From contig JAPDHM010000002.1 in assembly GCA_030704425.1 (NCBI GenBank), forward strand, positions 744,001 through 808,000: a stretch of DNA of 64,000 nucleotides, in the 5' to 3' direction. This stretch comes from Rhodobacteraceae bacterium IMCC1909 (GTDB lineage Bacteria > Pseudomonadota > Alphaproteobacteria > Rhodobacterales > Rhodobacteraceae). Shown here piece after piece: positions 33,319 through 42,296 of this stretch (position 1 is the stretch's first letter; every line of letters starts with the position of its first letter). The notes beneath the pieces were generated by a model, which did not search any database, had not been told where the DNA came from, and saw only the letters and a list, made by a program, of their open reading frames with translations. The position numbers were made by a program, and so were the translations under genes.

Positions 33319-35298
33319 GAACTGCCTAATCTCGACGCCCTGCACCACATAGGCCTCACGCGAGACAAGCCCGATCCACCCGCGCCCATGGGCCGGCCGG
33401 CCACTGCGCACATTGCGAAATGTTGGCAGACCCTCAGATAAGGCCAAAGCTCCCCCATTGGTTTTGGCCAAAATGGGTGCCATCACCCGATCGGTGGCGA
33501 TGGTCTGTACAAACTCCCGCGGTGCTGCCGGCCCCAGCGCAGCCACGATCTGCAAATCCCCTGAGCTCAAACGATAAAGCCCGAGATCCTCACTGACTAT
33601 TTCAGCCCTGTACCGACCGGGCGCCATAGGTTGCAAAGCTACGGTAAACCGCTCGCCGTTTGGCGTTACCACCTCAAGCGGCGCAAGCGGGCCTTCGGTC
33701 AAGCTGCGACGCGTGACCTGTAGCCCACTCTCGCTTGGCTCTGCCAATAGCGCCTCCTCCTCCAGATCAGGCTCTTTCATCGACCAATGCGCCACGCGGC
33801 GCAGTAATTCCGCCTGGGGTCCTCCCCCTTCATAGCCACGATCCCAAAGCCAAGCATGATCCGAGGTCAAAAGCGCAACCCGCCCCTTGCCCACACGGTC
33901 CACAACCAGCAAAGGGGAGTCCCCGCGCCCTGTCATCAGCACCTGACCCGAGGTTGCCTCGACCTCAATCTGCCGCAACCATCGGCCCCATCCGGTGTCT
34001 GGTGCCAAACTCTCCAAGCTTTCACTGACCGGATGTTTCAGGCCAAACTCTGTCACCTGCGGCATGATAGGTTCTTCAAAGACCCGTGAGGTCGGCCGGC
34101 CCGGCAGAATGGCCCCAAGAGGCGAGCGATAAAGACTATTGACCCCCGCATAATCCGGTCCAGCCGCCACCAAAACCGCCCCGCCTTGGCGGACGTAATT
34201 GGCGATTGACTCGAAATACTCTGCTGGTAGCAATCCTCGGCGCTTATAACGATCAAAGACAATCAGATCGAACTCACCAATTTTTTCGAGAAACAATTCG
34301 CGGGTGGGAAAGGCAATCAAAGACAATTCCGTCACCGGCACGCCATCTTGCTTTTCCGGTGGGCGCAAAATTGTGAAATGCACCAAATCGACATTGCTGT
34401 CTGACTTTAACAGATTGCGCCATGTGCGCTCGCCCGGATGCGGCACCCCCGAGACCAGCAAAACGCGAAGCCGGTCACGCAGGGCATTGATCTGCACAAC
34501 CGCAGCATTGTTGCGATCGGTCAACTCACCGCTCATATCAGGTGTCGAAAACTGCAAAATATTCATGCCGCCGTGACCCAGCGACACATCGACCTCAACC
34601 TCACGGTTCACTGGAATTTGATACCGCTGCTCTGGCCCCCCATCCACCGACAGGATGATATCTGCCAAAGCCGCTTGTGGCGCGGCCCCTTGATCCTCGA
34701 CCAAAAGTGTTAGGGTGATCGGCTCGCCCAAAATCGCAAAACCCGGTGCATTTTTGACCAACAGTCGACGATCCCAATCGCGCGATCGTCCCGTAAGCAA
34801 CAGATGTAGAGGCACAGGCAAGTTTGGGGCAAACTCCGTATCGTGAATCTGCCCGTCTGAGATCACAATCGCACCGGCAATACGATCCCGCGCGGTTTCA
34901 GACAGGGCCTGCGCCAAAGCGGTCATAACTTCCGAACCACCCGGCCCAGCTGCATCCGCCACCTCCACCAGCCGCATCTCGGTTCCCGGCCGATCCGCGA
35001 GCTGTGCCGTGACATGAGCCAAGGCCGCCTCAGTTTGCGCCCCCCGGTCCGACAGCCTCTGACTGGACGAGCGGTCGACAACCACGAGGACAATATCCGC
35101 TTCCGCTTGGCGTTCTTCAGTTTTCAGTGAGGGATTGAGCAGAGCCAAAAAGACACAGATCACAGCAAAGCCGCGATAGGGCCAGCCCGCGAGCCGCCGA
35201 AACGCCGCCAGGGCCAAAGCCCCCAGCACAGCCAGCGCCAAAGCCACCATAAGCCAGAGCGGCAGAAGCGGATCAAAAAGCAATGCATCAAGCCTCAT
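33238..35298 (-). CDS. Membrane protein with amidotransferase-like/VWA-like core
   Basis: A 686-residue protein anchored by two N-terminal membrane segments (LWLMVALALAVLGALALAAF and RGFAVICVFLALLNPSL) and one at the C-terminus (WVYLIFAALGLLIGWLREG). Between them is a periplasmic region with a VWA-like start (DIVLVVVDRSSSQRLSD), an Ig-like middle and a glutamine amidotransferase-like fold (FDLIVFDRYKRRGLLP, GGAVLVAAGPDYAG). It is the last gene of a MoxR-DUF58-DUF4159 cluster, and its start overlaps the previous stop (ATGA). The role is unproven; related clusters are thought to act in envelope protein assembly or stress. Confidence 0.82.
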   Translation of the reverse strand: MRLDALLFDPLLPLWLMVALALAVLGALALAAFRRLAGWPYRGFAVICVFLALLNPSLKTEERQAEADIVLVVVDRSSSQRLSDRGAQTEAALAHVTAQLADRPGTEMRLVEVADAAGPGGSEVMTALAQALSETARDRIAGAIVISDGQIHDTEFAPNLPVPLHLLLTGRSRDWDRRLLVKNAPGFAILGEPITLTLLVEDQGAAPQAALADIILSVDGGPEQRYQIPVNREVEVDVSLGHGGMNILQFSTPDMSGELTDRNNAAVVQINALRDRLRVLLVSGVPHPGERTWRNLLKSDSNVDLVHFTILRPPEKQDGVPVTELSLIAFPTRELFLEKIGEFDLIVFDRYKRRGLLPAEYFESIANYVRQGGAVLVAAGPDYAGVNSLYRSPLGAILPGRPTSRVFEEPIMPQVTEFGLKHPVSESLESLAPDTGWGRWLRQIEVEATSGQVLMTGRGDSPLLVVDRVGKGRVALLTSDHAWLWDRGYEGGGPQAELLRRVAHWSMKEPDLEEEALLAEPSESGLQVTRRSLTEGPLAPLEVVTPNGERFTVALQPMAPGRYRAEIVSEDLGLYRLSSGDLQIVAALGPAAPREFVQTIATDRVMAPILAKTNGGALALSEGLPTFRNVRSGRPAHGRGWIGLVSREAYVVQGVEIRQFLPAWVYLIFAALGLLIGWLREGRWDK

Positions 35299-38042
35299 TC
35301 GCCCAACCTCTTGAGAAGTTCAGGGACATGCACCTGATCGGATTTATAGTTGCCGGTCAAAACATGCATGATCAGGTTGACTCCAAACCGCAGGGCAATC
35401 TCCCGCTGCCGCTCTCCAGCCATGCCGCGCCCCACGGGCAGGAGAGGCTCGCCGGCCTCATCCACGGCCCAAGCCGCCGCCCAATCATTGCCGCCAATCA
35501 CAACCGGGGTGACCCCGTCATTGAGATTGCGAAAGGGCATGCCTTCCACCTGCACGCCGGAATTTTGTGGGGCTTCCACCCAAATTCCCCCACGCGGATA
35601 CCGGCCCGGGAAATCTTGCAGCAGATAAAAACTGCGCGTCAGCACATGATCCGGCGCGATTGGCGCCAAGGGCGGCAGGTTCAGCCCAGAGGCCAGTTGT
35701 TGCAGTACACGGCCTTCCTTGGTCGTCTGGCCAACCCGCGCAATGTCACTATCCCTTGTGTCGAATAGGATCATCCCGCCGCCTTTGAGGTAGCGATTCA
35801 ATTTGCTCAGTTCCTCAGAGGACAAAGCCTGTTGCCCCAAGGTGATCGGCCAGTAGAGAAAGGGGAAGAACGACAATTCATCAAGGGCCAAAGACAGCCC
35901 CATTGGCGGGGCTGGTTCAATTGAGGTGCGTTGAAAAAGCGCCTGTGACAGCCCAAGCAAACCGGCGCGGGAAATCTCATCCTGCCGCGCATCCTGGGTT
36001 TCAACATAGGCCAAAACTACCGCGCGACTGGCGGCTATAGCGCGGTCCTGCGACATTTGCGCCAATGCGTTCTCAGGGGAAATGCTTGTCAGGAGGGCTC
36101 CTGTAACAGCCGCCAAGACGCCACCCCGCAGCCGGCCCGAAAGCCAAAGCGAGGCCACAACATCTGCGATCAGCAAACACAAAGCCAGCGCCAAAAACCA
36201 AGCGCCCAGACGATGCGAGCGCACTTGATCTTGCCCTAACAGCCGCACCTCATCCGGCCAGCGCGCAGGGGTTAATTGGCTATCTTCAGAAAGGATATTG
36301 CGTGCCCAACGGCGATCTTGCCCTTGGTAGAGGCCCGCGGGAGTCTGCGCAGAAATCGCGGCCTGTGCCAATTCAGCGCCCGCAATCCCGGCACGATCTC
36401 CCACCCGCCTCAACTCCCCGGCGCCATCCATCTGCTGTACCAATTGCCAGGTACTGCCGGCTAAAGACTCCGGTTCGAAATTCGCAGCACTTCCGATCAC
36501 AGACAGACGCTCTAACATGGACACAAAGAGCCCTGAAATCGGCAGGTTTGACCATTCTGTATTGGCGGTCACATGAAGCAGAACGACCTGCCCTTGCCCA
36601 AGCTGTCTGCGGGTCACCAAGGGGGTGCCATCGCTCAGGCGCGCGATCACATGGGATGCCAAATCCGGTCCAGGTTCCGCCAAAACCTGTGCGGTAACTG
36701 TGACCTCATCGGGAACCGGCAAGCCATAAAATGGCGTATCAATCTCAAAGCTCTGCAAAGTTTTCGGCGCGCCCCAAGACATAGCCCCACCGACCGTGCG
36801 CCCACCCGCCCGCAGCTTCACCGGCAAAAGCGGATCACGCGTTTGCGCCTCAAATTGTGCCGCTGCCAAACGCGGCCCCGCAAAGCGCAGCAAGGTGCCC
36901 CCCTCCGCCACCCAATCGGCCAGGGCCTCTTTTGAGGCAACCTTGGCGACATCGGCTAGAATAATCGCATCCGGGTTGGCCAAGAGCACATCATCCAATG
37001 TCCCATCAATCAAATCCGCAACGGGCGATAGCGCCTGGGTCAAATAGTGATCTGGTGCAAAAAGGATCAAGCCTTCGCGGTCAGAGGTCTCCCCCGTGAG
37101 AATAGCAATTTCTGGGCGTTGAATACGATCATCCGTTAATCGCACCGCCGCTGCTGATTTATGCCCGGCCACCACAAGCCGCGAAATTCGGTTGCGCATC
37201 TCCAGCGGCAAATCCACTGTGGTGGTTGCACGCAAATCCTGCGCAGAAAAGCCCGTCTCAGCACTTTGCAATCGGCGCTCCACGCCGGAGGGGTCCAACC
37301 CCAAGATATCAACCACAACCCCCTGTGCCTGTCCGGCTGTCATCCGCACTGCCGAAATCTCAATCCCCTGTGCCGCAGCCCGCACCGGCAAGAGACCTAT
37401 GGGGCTGCTGCGGCTCATGGCGACCTCGACGGATCCGCGGCGCAATAAATCGCGGACCAATCGGTCTCGGCCAGGCCAATCGATCGGTGAGGCCAGCCAA
37501 TGCGTGTCAAAATCCCCCAAAGAGTCAAACTGGCCTTGCCAGTTGCGCTTCGGCAACCAGGCGTTCGGCTCAGCGGCCTTAATAGCGCGGGCGGCTTCGG
37601 AGGCTGCAGAAAACACCAGATCTTTTTGTGGCGCCGTGAGCTGCAAAAATGCCACGGGGCGCCCTTGGTTGCCCGACTGTTGCACCACCTCCAGAGCCGC
37701 AAGTTGCTGCGCCTCCCAATCGCTAGCATCTGCCCAGCTGCCCTCCAGGACCACAAGCAGCTTTGACAAATTTTGCCCCTTGGGCGCCGGGTTCACAATC
37801 GGACCTGCCAGACCAATAATCAAACCGGCCATCACCAAGGCCCGCAACAGCAAAAGCCACCACGGGGTCCTGTCCGCTTGCACGGTCTCATCGTTCAACC
37901 CCAAAAGCAGCGCCACGCCAGGAAAAACCCGTCGGATCGGAGCGGGTGGCACAGCCCGCAGCAAGATCCACAATAGCGGCAAAGCAAAAAGCCCCACAAG
38001 CAACCAAGGCGCGGTAAAACCAATCATGGAAAAGAACGTCAT
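35295..38042 (-). CDS. BatA-type membrane protein with C-terminal DUF4159 domain
   Basis: A 915-residue membrane protein. Residues 1-95 hold the aerotolerance-regulator-type N-terminus with two membrane segments (FTAPWLLVGLFALPLLWILL and WWLLLLRALVMAGLIIGLAG). A long periplasmic part follows, then a membrane segment near 640 and a C-terminal DUF4159 domain beginning around residue 700 with LSFFPFLYWPITLGQ and containing GGMILFDTRDSD. It overlaps both neighbours by 4 bases. This combination is widespread in Alphaproteobacteria next to MoxR and DUF58 genes. Biochemical function unknown. Confidence 0.88.
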   Translation of the reverse strand: MTFFSMIGFTAPWLLVGLFALPLLWILLRAVPPAPIRRVFPGVALLLGLNDETVQADRTPWWLLLLRALVMAGLIIGLAGPIVNPAPKGQNLSKLLVVLEGSWADASDWEAQQLAALEVVQQSGNQGRPVAFLQLTAPQKDLVFSAASEAARAIKAAEPNAWLPKRNWQGQFDSLGDFDTHWLASPIDWPGRDRLVRDLLRRGSVEVAMSRSSPIGLLPVRAAAQGIEISAVRMTAGQAQGVVVDILGLDPSGVERRLQSAETGFSAQDLRATTTVDLPLEMRNRISRLVVAGHKSAAAVRLTDDRIQRPEIAILTGETSDREGLILFAPDHYLTQALSPVADLIDGTLDDVLLANPDAIILADVAKVASKEALADWVAEGGTLLRFAGPRLAAAQFEAQTRDPLLPVKLRAGGRTVGGAMSWGAPKTLQSFEIDTPFYGLPVPDEVTVTAQVLAEPGPDLASHVIARLSDGTPLVTRRQLGQGQVVLLHVTANTEWSNLPISGLFVSMLERLSVIGSAANFEPESLAGSTWQLVQQMDGAGELRRVGDRAGIAGAELAQAAISAQTPAGLYQGQDRRWARNILSEDSQLTPARWPDEVRLLGQDQVRSHRLGAWFLALALCLLIADVVASLWLSGRLRGGVLAAVTGALLTSISPENALAQMSQDRAIAASRAVVLAYVETQDARQDEISRAGLLGLSQALFQRTSIEPAPPMGLSLALDELSFFPFLYWPITLGQQALSSEELSKLNRYLKGGGMILFDTRDSDIARVGQTTKEGRVLQQLASGLNLPPLAPIAPDHVLTRSFYLLQDFPGRYPRGGIWVEAPQNSGVQVEGMPFRNLNDGVTPVVIGGNDWAAAWAVDEAGEPLLPVGRGMAGERQREIALRFGVNLIMHVLTGNYKSDQVHVPELLKRLGE

Positions 38043-38902
38043 CGGCGGTATTCCAAAGCGTGATAAAGATCCAATAGGGCGCCGGTTGCGGGTTGATCTG
38101 TACTGTGCATGAAAAATTGCCAGCCCAAACTCTGCGCCAAATTTGCCACCTGCGCCTTGCGCTCTTTCAAAGCCTCAAAATAAGGCTGCCGAAGATCATC
38201 CGCCTTTTGACTTTCATGGCGCAAACTGCCGGCCATGCTTTCAAAAAGGGTGCGCCCTTGAAAAGGAAAGTGAAGCTCCTGAGGATCCAAGACCATCAGC
38301 AATACACCCTTCACTTGCTGACCTGCAGCCCGTGTCACCGTGTCGCGCAGCGCGGCCAAGTCCCCGAAAAAATCAGAGGCAAACACCGCCAAACTGTTCG
38401 CCGTCAGGCCCTCAATTTGTGGTGCACCAAAATCATGCGACGCCCGGCGCGCCAAAGCCTGTGCCAAAGCAGAAATCTGCGCCCGGCCCGTTTGCGGCGG
38501 CAATCGGCCATCGCTGGTGCCTATGCGCTCACCGGCCTGGTTGAGGAGAATAGCAAGCGCCAGAGCGATCATCGCCGCCCGATGCTGCTTACTCTCTCCC
38601 TGACTGGAAAATTGCATCGCAGCGGAATTATCAATCCAAAACTGCACCGCTTGCGCCGCCTGCCATTCGTTTTCGCGCACAAATTGCTCATCTGCGCGCG
38701 CAGACCGACGCCAGTCAATCGCGCGCAAAGCATCGCCTGCCTGTGCCGGGCGGAACTGCCAAAAGACATCCCCCGGCCCGGCGCGCCGCCGCCCGTGCCC
38801 GCCCAGTGAAAAACTCTGAGCAAGCTGTTGCGCCTCTGCCAAAAGCTGTGGCCAGTCAGACGCCAGCTCAAAGGCTGCATTTAAGGGCGGGTTTGAATTC
38901 AA
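38039..38902 (-). CDS. DUF58 domain protein
   Basis: A 287-residue cytoplasmic protein of the DUF58 family, whose members carry a VWA-like fold and work with MoxR ATPases. The family signature is visible as GGHGRRRAGPGDVFWQFRPAQAGDALRAIDWRRSA split over residues 34-67, and the VWA-like strand as VQFWIDNSAAMQFSS. It appears to start at TTG 38902, overlapping the moxR stop (TTGA); there is no better ATG near. It sits between the ATPase and the large membrane proteins. Confidence 0.9.
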   Translation of the reverse strand: MNSNPPLNAAFELASDWPQLLAEAQQLAQSFSLGGHGRRRAGPGDVFWQFRPAQAGDALRAIDWRRSARADEQFVRENEWQAAQAVQFWIDNSAAMQFSSQGESKQHRAAMIALALAILLNQAGERIGTSDGRLPPQTGRAQISALAQALARRASHDFGAPQIEGLTANSLAVFASDFFGDLAALRDTVTRAAGQQVKGVLLMVLDPQELHFPFQGRTLFESMAGSLRHESQKADDLRQPYFEALKERKAQVANLAQSLGWQFFMHSTDQPATGALLDLYHALEYRR

Positions 38903-39906
38903 GACGCCGCCTTTTTGTCTAAGATCATCTGCGTGACATCGCCAATCAGCTCAAGCTGAGTGATGCCGCGTGCCCGCGCGCCAAATGCCAATGCCATACG
39001 GTGGTTGAGCACCGCAGGCGCCAGATCCGCGACGTCCTGAGCCGAGGGTGCATAAGCCCCACGCAACAAAGCGCGCGCGCGCACGGCCAGCATCAAGGCC
39101 TGCGCCGCACGTGGCCCCGGGCCCCAGCGCATATTCTCGCGAACCCGCTCCGGCGCTGTTGGGTCTTCCGGCCGGAACGCCCGCACCAGATCCAAAATAA
39201 GCTCCACAATCGCCTCGCCCACAGGCATGCGGCGAATCAAAGCCTGCGCCGCCAGCAGCTGATCGGGGTCAAAGACCGCAGAGACCTCCGCCTCCTGCGC
39301 GCCGGTGGTCGCCAAAAGAATATCTCGTTCCGTGGCCCGATCCGGATAGGGCACTTGGATCTCGAGCAAAAACCGATCGAGTTGCGCCTCTGGCAAAGGA
39401 TAGGTGCCCTCCTGTTCAATCGGATTTTGCGTCGCCAGCACATGAAAGGGAACCCCAAGCGGCCGGTCGCGCCCCGCAACAGTAACAGATTTTTCCTGCA
39501 TAGCTTGAAGCAACGCCGATTGCGTCCGTGGACTGGCGCGGTTAATTTCATCAGCCATCAACAATTGGCAAAATACGGGCCCTTCGATAAAGCGAAATTG
39601 CCGCGCGCCATCGGATGCGGTCTCCAGAACCTCGGAACCCAAGATATCAGCGGGCATCAAATCCGGGGTGAATTGCACCCGATTGCCGCGCAACCCCATG
39701 ACAGTGGACAGCGCCTCAACCAGCCGGGTTTTCCCAACCCCCGGCAGGCCAACCAAGACACCATGCCCGCCACATAACAAGGTGATGAGCACCAAATCCA
39801 CCACCCGCTCCTGTCCAATGAACACCCCGCGGATCATCTCGCGAGCCTTTGCCAAACGGTGGCCTAGGTCTTCAATTTGTGGCGCCAGCGTATCAGCTTT
39901 GGTCAT
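38899..39906 (-). CDS. MoxR-family AAA+ ATPase
   Basis: A 335-residue AAA+ chaperone ATPase. Walker A is GLPGVGKTRL, Walker B is LLMADEINRASPRTQSALLQ, and sensor 1 lies in VLATQNPIEQEGTYPLPEAQLDRF, all typical of MoxR. Such ATPases help assemble or activate partner VWA/DUF58 proteins. ATG 39906 follows GCGAGGCAATCTT; an upstream TTG would add five residues. It is the first gene of the four-gene cluster and is divergent from the DUF1285 gene with about 60 bases between. Confidence 0.94.
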   Translation of the reverse strand: MTKADTLAPQIEDLGHRLAKAREMIRGVFIGQERVVDLVLITLLCGGHGVLVGLPGVGKTRLVEALSTVMGLRGNRVQFTPDLMPADILGSEVLETASDGARQFRFIEGPVFCQLLMADEINRASPRTQSALLQAMQEKSVTVAGRDRPLGVPFHVLATQNPIEQEGTYPLPEAQLDRFLLEIQVPYPDRATERDILLATTGAQEAEVSAVFDPDQLLAAQALIRRMPVGEAIVELILDLVRAFRPEDPTAPERVRENMRWGPGPRAAQALMLAVRARALLRGAYAPSAQDVADLAPAVLNHRMALAFGARARGITQLELIGDVTQMILDKKAAS

Positions 39907-39965
39907 AAGATTGCCTCGCAATAATTTCTATGTGGTATATATCTAGCCTACCTTAAGAAAAAGAG

Positions 39966-40559
39966 ATGACAACTGATATGAGCGGACAAAATATCGTGAC
40001 CCCATCGGCAGAAAACATCGCCGCCAGTGTCTCAGCCGCAACCCGTGGCAAAGGCTTGCCGCCAGTTCACCTATGGAACCCACCGTTCTGCGGCGATCTG
40101 GACATCCGAATTGCGCGGGATGGCACCTGGTTCTACCTTGGCACCCCCATTGGCCGACCAGCGCTTGTGAAATTGTTTTCGTCAATCTTGAAAAAAGAGG
40201 CGGGGAAATATTACCTCGTGACCCCAGTTGAAAAAGTCGGGATCCAAGTGGATGACGCCCCCTTTGTGGCGGTGGATGTGGATCATCGCGACGGCGATTT
40301 GCATTTCACCACGCAGGTCGGCGACACAATGATCGCCGGCCCTGACCACCCAATCCGTGTGGAGCGCGACCCCGAAACCGGCGAACCGTCGCCCTATGTT
40401 CTGGTGCGCAGCAATCTGGAAGCCCTCATTGATCGCAAAAGCTTCTACCGCTTGGTCGACCTGGGCCTGCATGAGATATGGAAGGGTGAAAGCTGGTTCG
40501 GCCTGCGCTCCCAATCCACATTCTTCCCTATGATCCCGTCGAAAGAGCTGACTATTTGA
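39966..40559 (+). CDS. DUF1285 family protein
   Basis: A 197-residue soluble protein that matches DUF1285, often found next to the MoxR-DUF58-DUF4159 genes in Alphaproteobacteria. Characteristic phrases are PPVHLWNPPFCGDLDIRIARDGTW (read in two parts around residues 32-55), TPIGRPALVKLFSSIL and RSNLEALIDRKSFYRLVDLG. No catalytic motif is apparent. Its role is unknown; the divergent arrangement suggests shared control with the MoxR operon. Confidence 0.88.
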   Translation: MTTDMSGQNIVTPSAENIAASVSAATRGKGLPPVHLWNPPFCGDLDIRIARDGTWFYLGTPIGRPALVKLFSSILKKEAGKYYLVTPVEKVGIQVDDAPFVAVDVDHRDGDLHFTTQVGDTMIAGPDHPIRVERDPETGEPSPYVLVRSNLEALIDRKSFYRLVDLGLHEIWKGESWFGLRSQSTFFPMIPSKELTI

Positions 40560-40579
40560 CAGAAAATAAGAATACGGCT

Positions 40580-41131
40580 CTAGAATTGCATAAAGCGCCT
40601 GTACTCCCCCGGCTTGAGATGTCCTAAATGCCACTCACCGATCTGCGCTCGTATGAGGCGTAGGCAGGGGTGACCTATGGCTGCGGTCATGCGGCGTATT
40701 TGGCGATTTTTGCCTTCGCGAATGGTCATCTCGATCCAGCTGTCCGGCACCGACTTGCGCACCCGGATCGGCGGGTTGCGTGGCCAGAGGCCCTCCGGTT
40801 CGTCCATCAGCCGCGTTTTGGCCGGTTGGGTGACACCGTCTTTCAACTGCACCCCGCGGCGCAGGCTTTGCAAGGCGCTCTCTTGCGGGGCTCCTTCGAC
40901 CTGGACCCAATAGGTTTTTGCCATTTTGTGTTTCGGATCGGCAATCCGGGCCTGCAATTTGCCATCATCAGTTAAGAGCAACAGCCCCTCACTGTCCCGA
41001 TCCAGCCGACCGGCCGGGTAGACATGCGGAACGGAGATATAGCGCGATAGGGTCTCGCGCCCGCTGGCCGCAAGGCTTTGATCTGTGAATTGGGACAAGA
41101 CATTGAACGGCTTGTTGAACAGGATCAGCAC
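40580..41131 (-). CDS. rluE: RluE-type 23S rRNA pseudouridine synthase
   Basis: A 183-residue enzyme without an S4 domain, as in RluE, which isomerises a uridine of 23S rRNA (U2457 in E. coli). The catalytic Asp is in the motif PAGRLDRDSEGLLLLTDDG near residue 40; MTIREGKNRQIRRMTAAIG near 134-152 is the conserved C-terminal motif. It starts at GTG 41131, overlapping the stop of the upstream trans-sulfuration gene by 7 bases. Assignment to RluE rather than RsuA or RluB rests on the short length and FNKPFNVLSQFT start. Confidence 0.88.
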   Translation of the reverse strand: MLILFNKPFNVLSQFTDQSLAASGRETLSRYISVPHVYPAGRLDRDSEGLLLLTDDGKLQARIADPKHKMAKTYWVQVEGAPQESALQSLRRGVQLKDGVTQPAKTRLMDEPEGLWPRNPPIRVRKSVPDSWIEMTIREGKNRQIRRMTAAIGHPCLRLIRAQIGEWHLGHLKPGEYRRFMQF

Positions 41132-42270
41132 GTTAACGCCTGTTCCAAATCAGCGCGTAGATCCTGCACATCCTCAATGCCAATCGACAGGCGCAGAAGA
41201 GACTCAGGAATGCCGGTATGAGGCTCAATCGTGTGGCGATGTTCCACCAGGCTTTCCACCCCGCCCAAGGAGGTGGCTCGGTGAAACAAATTCAATCGAC
41301 CGGCCACCCGCAGGGCCTCCACCGCCCCGCCCTTCACGCAAAAGGACAAGAGCGAGCCAAACCCACCTGCCATTTGCCGCTTGGCCACACTATGCCCTTC
41401 AAAATCAGGCAGGCCGGGATAAAACACTTGCGCCACCGCGTCGTGACTTTGCAAAAATTCTGCCATGGCCTGCGCATTTTGCGACATGCGCTCCACGCGC
41501 AAAGGCAGGGTGCGGATTGAGCGAATGAGCAGCCAAGCCTCAAAACTGCCGATCACCGCGCCGGCATCATGGCGATCTATGGCGATCGCTTGCCAATGCG
41601 GATCGGCAGGCGCATTAGTCGCCAAGACCCCAGCCAAGACATCCGAATGGCCATTGATTCCTTTGGTCGCCGAATGCATGACAATATCGGCCCCAAAATC
41701 CAAGGCGCGGGTCAAAATTGGCGTTGCGGCCGTGGCATCAACCACCAGTCGCCCGCCTGCCGCATGGGTGGCCTCCGCCACAAGCGCGATATCCGTTGTC
41801 CGCAGCCACGGGTTTGAAGGCGTCTCAATAAAGACCAAATCTGGCTGGTGATGGGCGCAGAGGCTTTGCGCCTGCCCAATATCGCTCAAATCCGCCTCGA
41901 TCAGGGTCACGGAACGGCGGGCACAAAACTCCCGCAACCACTTCGTTGTGCCCCAATAAATCTGTGACTGCACCAAGACCGTCGTCCCGCCCGGCAAAGC
42001 TCGAAACACAGCTGCAATCGCCGCCATGCCGTTGGGAAATAAGAGTGCGGCCTCAGCGTTGTCCAGTTGCGCCAAAAGAGCTTCGGCGATGCGGCCCACG
42101 TCATTGTCATCACGGGCGTAAATATTGCCCGTGGGATGCGGCTGATAGCTACGGTCCCGTGCAAAGGTCGTACTGGGCTGAATGGGCGGTACGACCCCGC
42201 CGCTGGCCGCATCAATATATCCGCCCGCCTGCGCCGCAATAGTCGCCACTGATAGGCCACGTTTCGCCAT
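41125..42270 (-). CDS. PLP-dependent trans-sulfuration enzyme, cystathionine gamma-synthase-like
   Basis: A 381-residue Cys/Met-metabolism PLP enzyme. Features are the active-site loop YARDDNDVGRIAEALLAQLD, FPNGMAAIAAVFRAL, SNPWLRTTDI, cofactor Asp in LVVDATAATPILTRAL, and Schiff-base Lys in IVMHSATKGINGHSDV. The usual Asn-Pro-Thr wording is slightly altered, typical of the subgroup seen in roseobacters. It could be cystathionine gamma-synthase, beta-lyase or a sulfhydrylase. ATG 42270 follows AGAGGGGAAATCC; the longer frame overlaps polA. It is probably in a unit with rluE. Confidence 0.88.
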   Translation of the reverse strand: MAKRGLSVATIAAQAGGYIDAASGGVVPPIQPSTTFARDRSYQPHPTGNIYARDDNDVGRIAEALLAQLDNAEAALLFPNGMAAIAAVFRALPGGTTVLVQSQIYWGTTKWLREFCARRSVTLIEADLSDIGQAQSLCAHHQPDLVFIETPSNPWLRTTDIALVAEATHAAGGRLVVDATAATPILTRALDFGADIVMHSATKGINGHSDVLAGVLATNAPADPHWQAIAIDRHDAGAVIGSFEAWLLIRSIRTLPLRVERMSQNAQAMAEFLQSHDAVAQVFYPGLPDFEGHSVAKRQMAGGFGSLLSFCVKGGAVEALRVAGRLNLFHRATSLGGVESLVEHRHTIEPHTGIPESLLRLSIGIEDVQDLRADLEQALTC

Positions 42271-42296
42271 GGATTTCCCCTCTTTCGCCTCAGACT

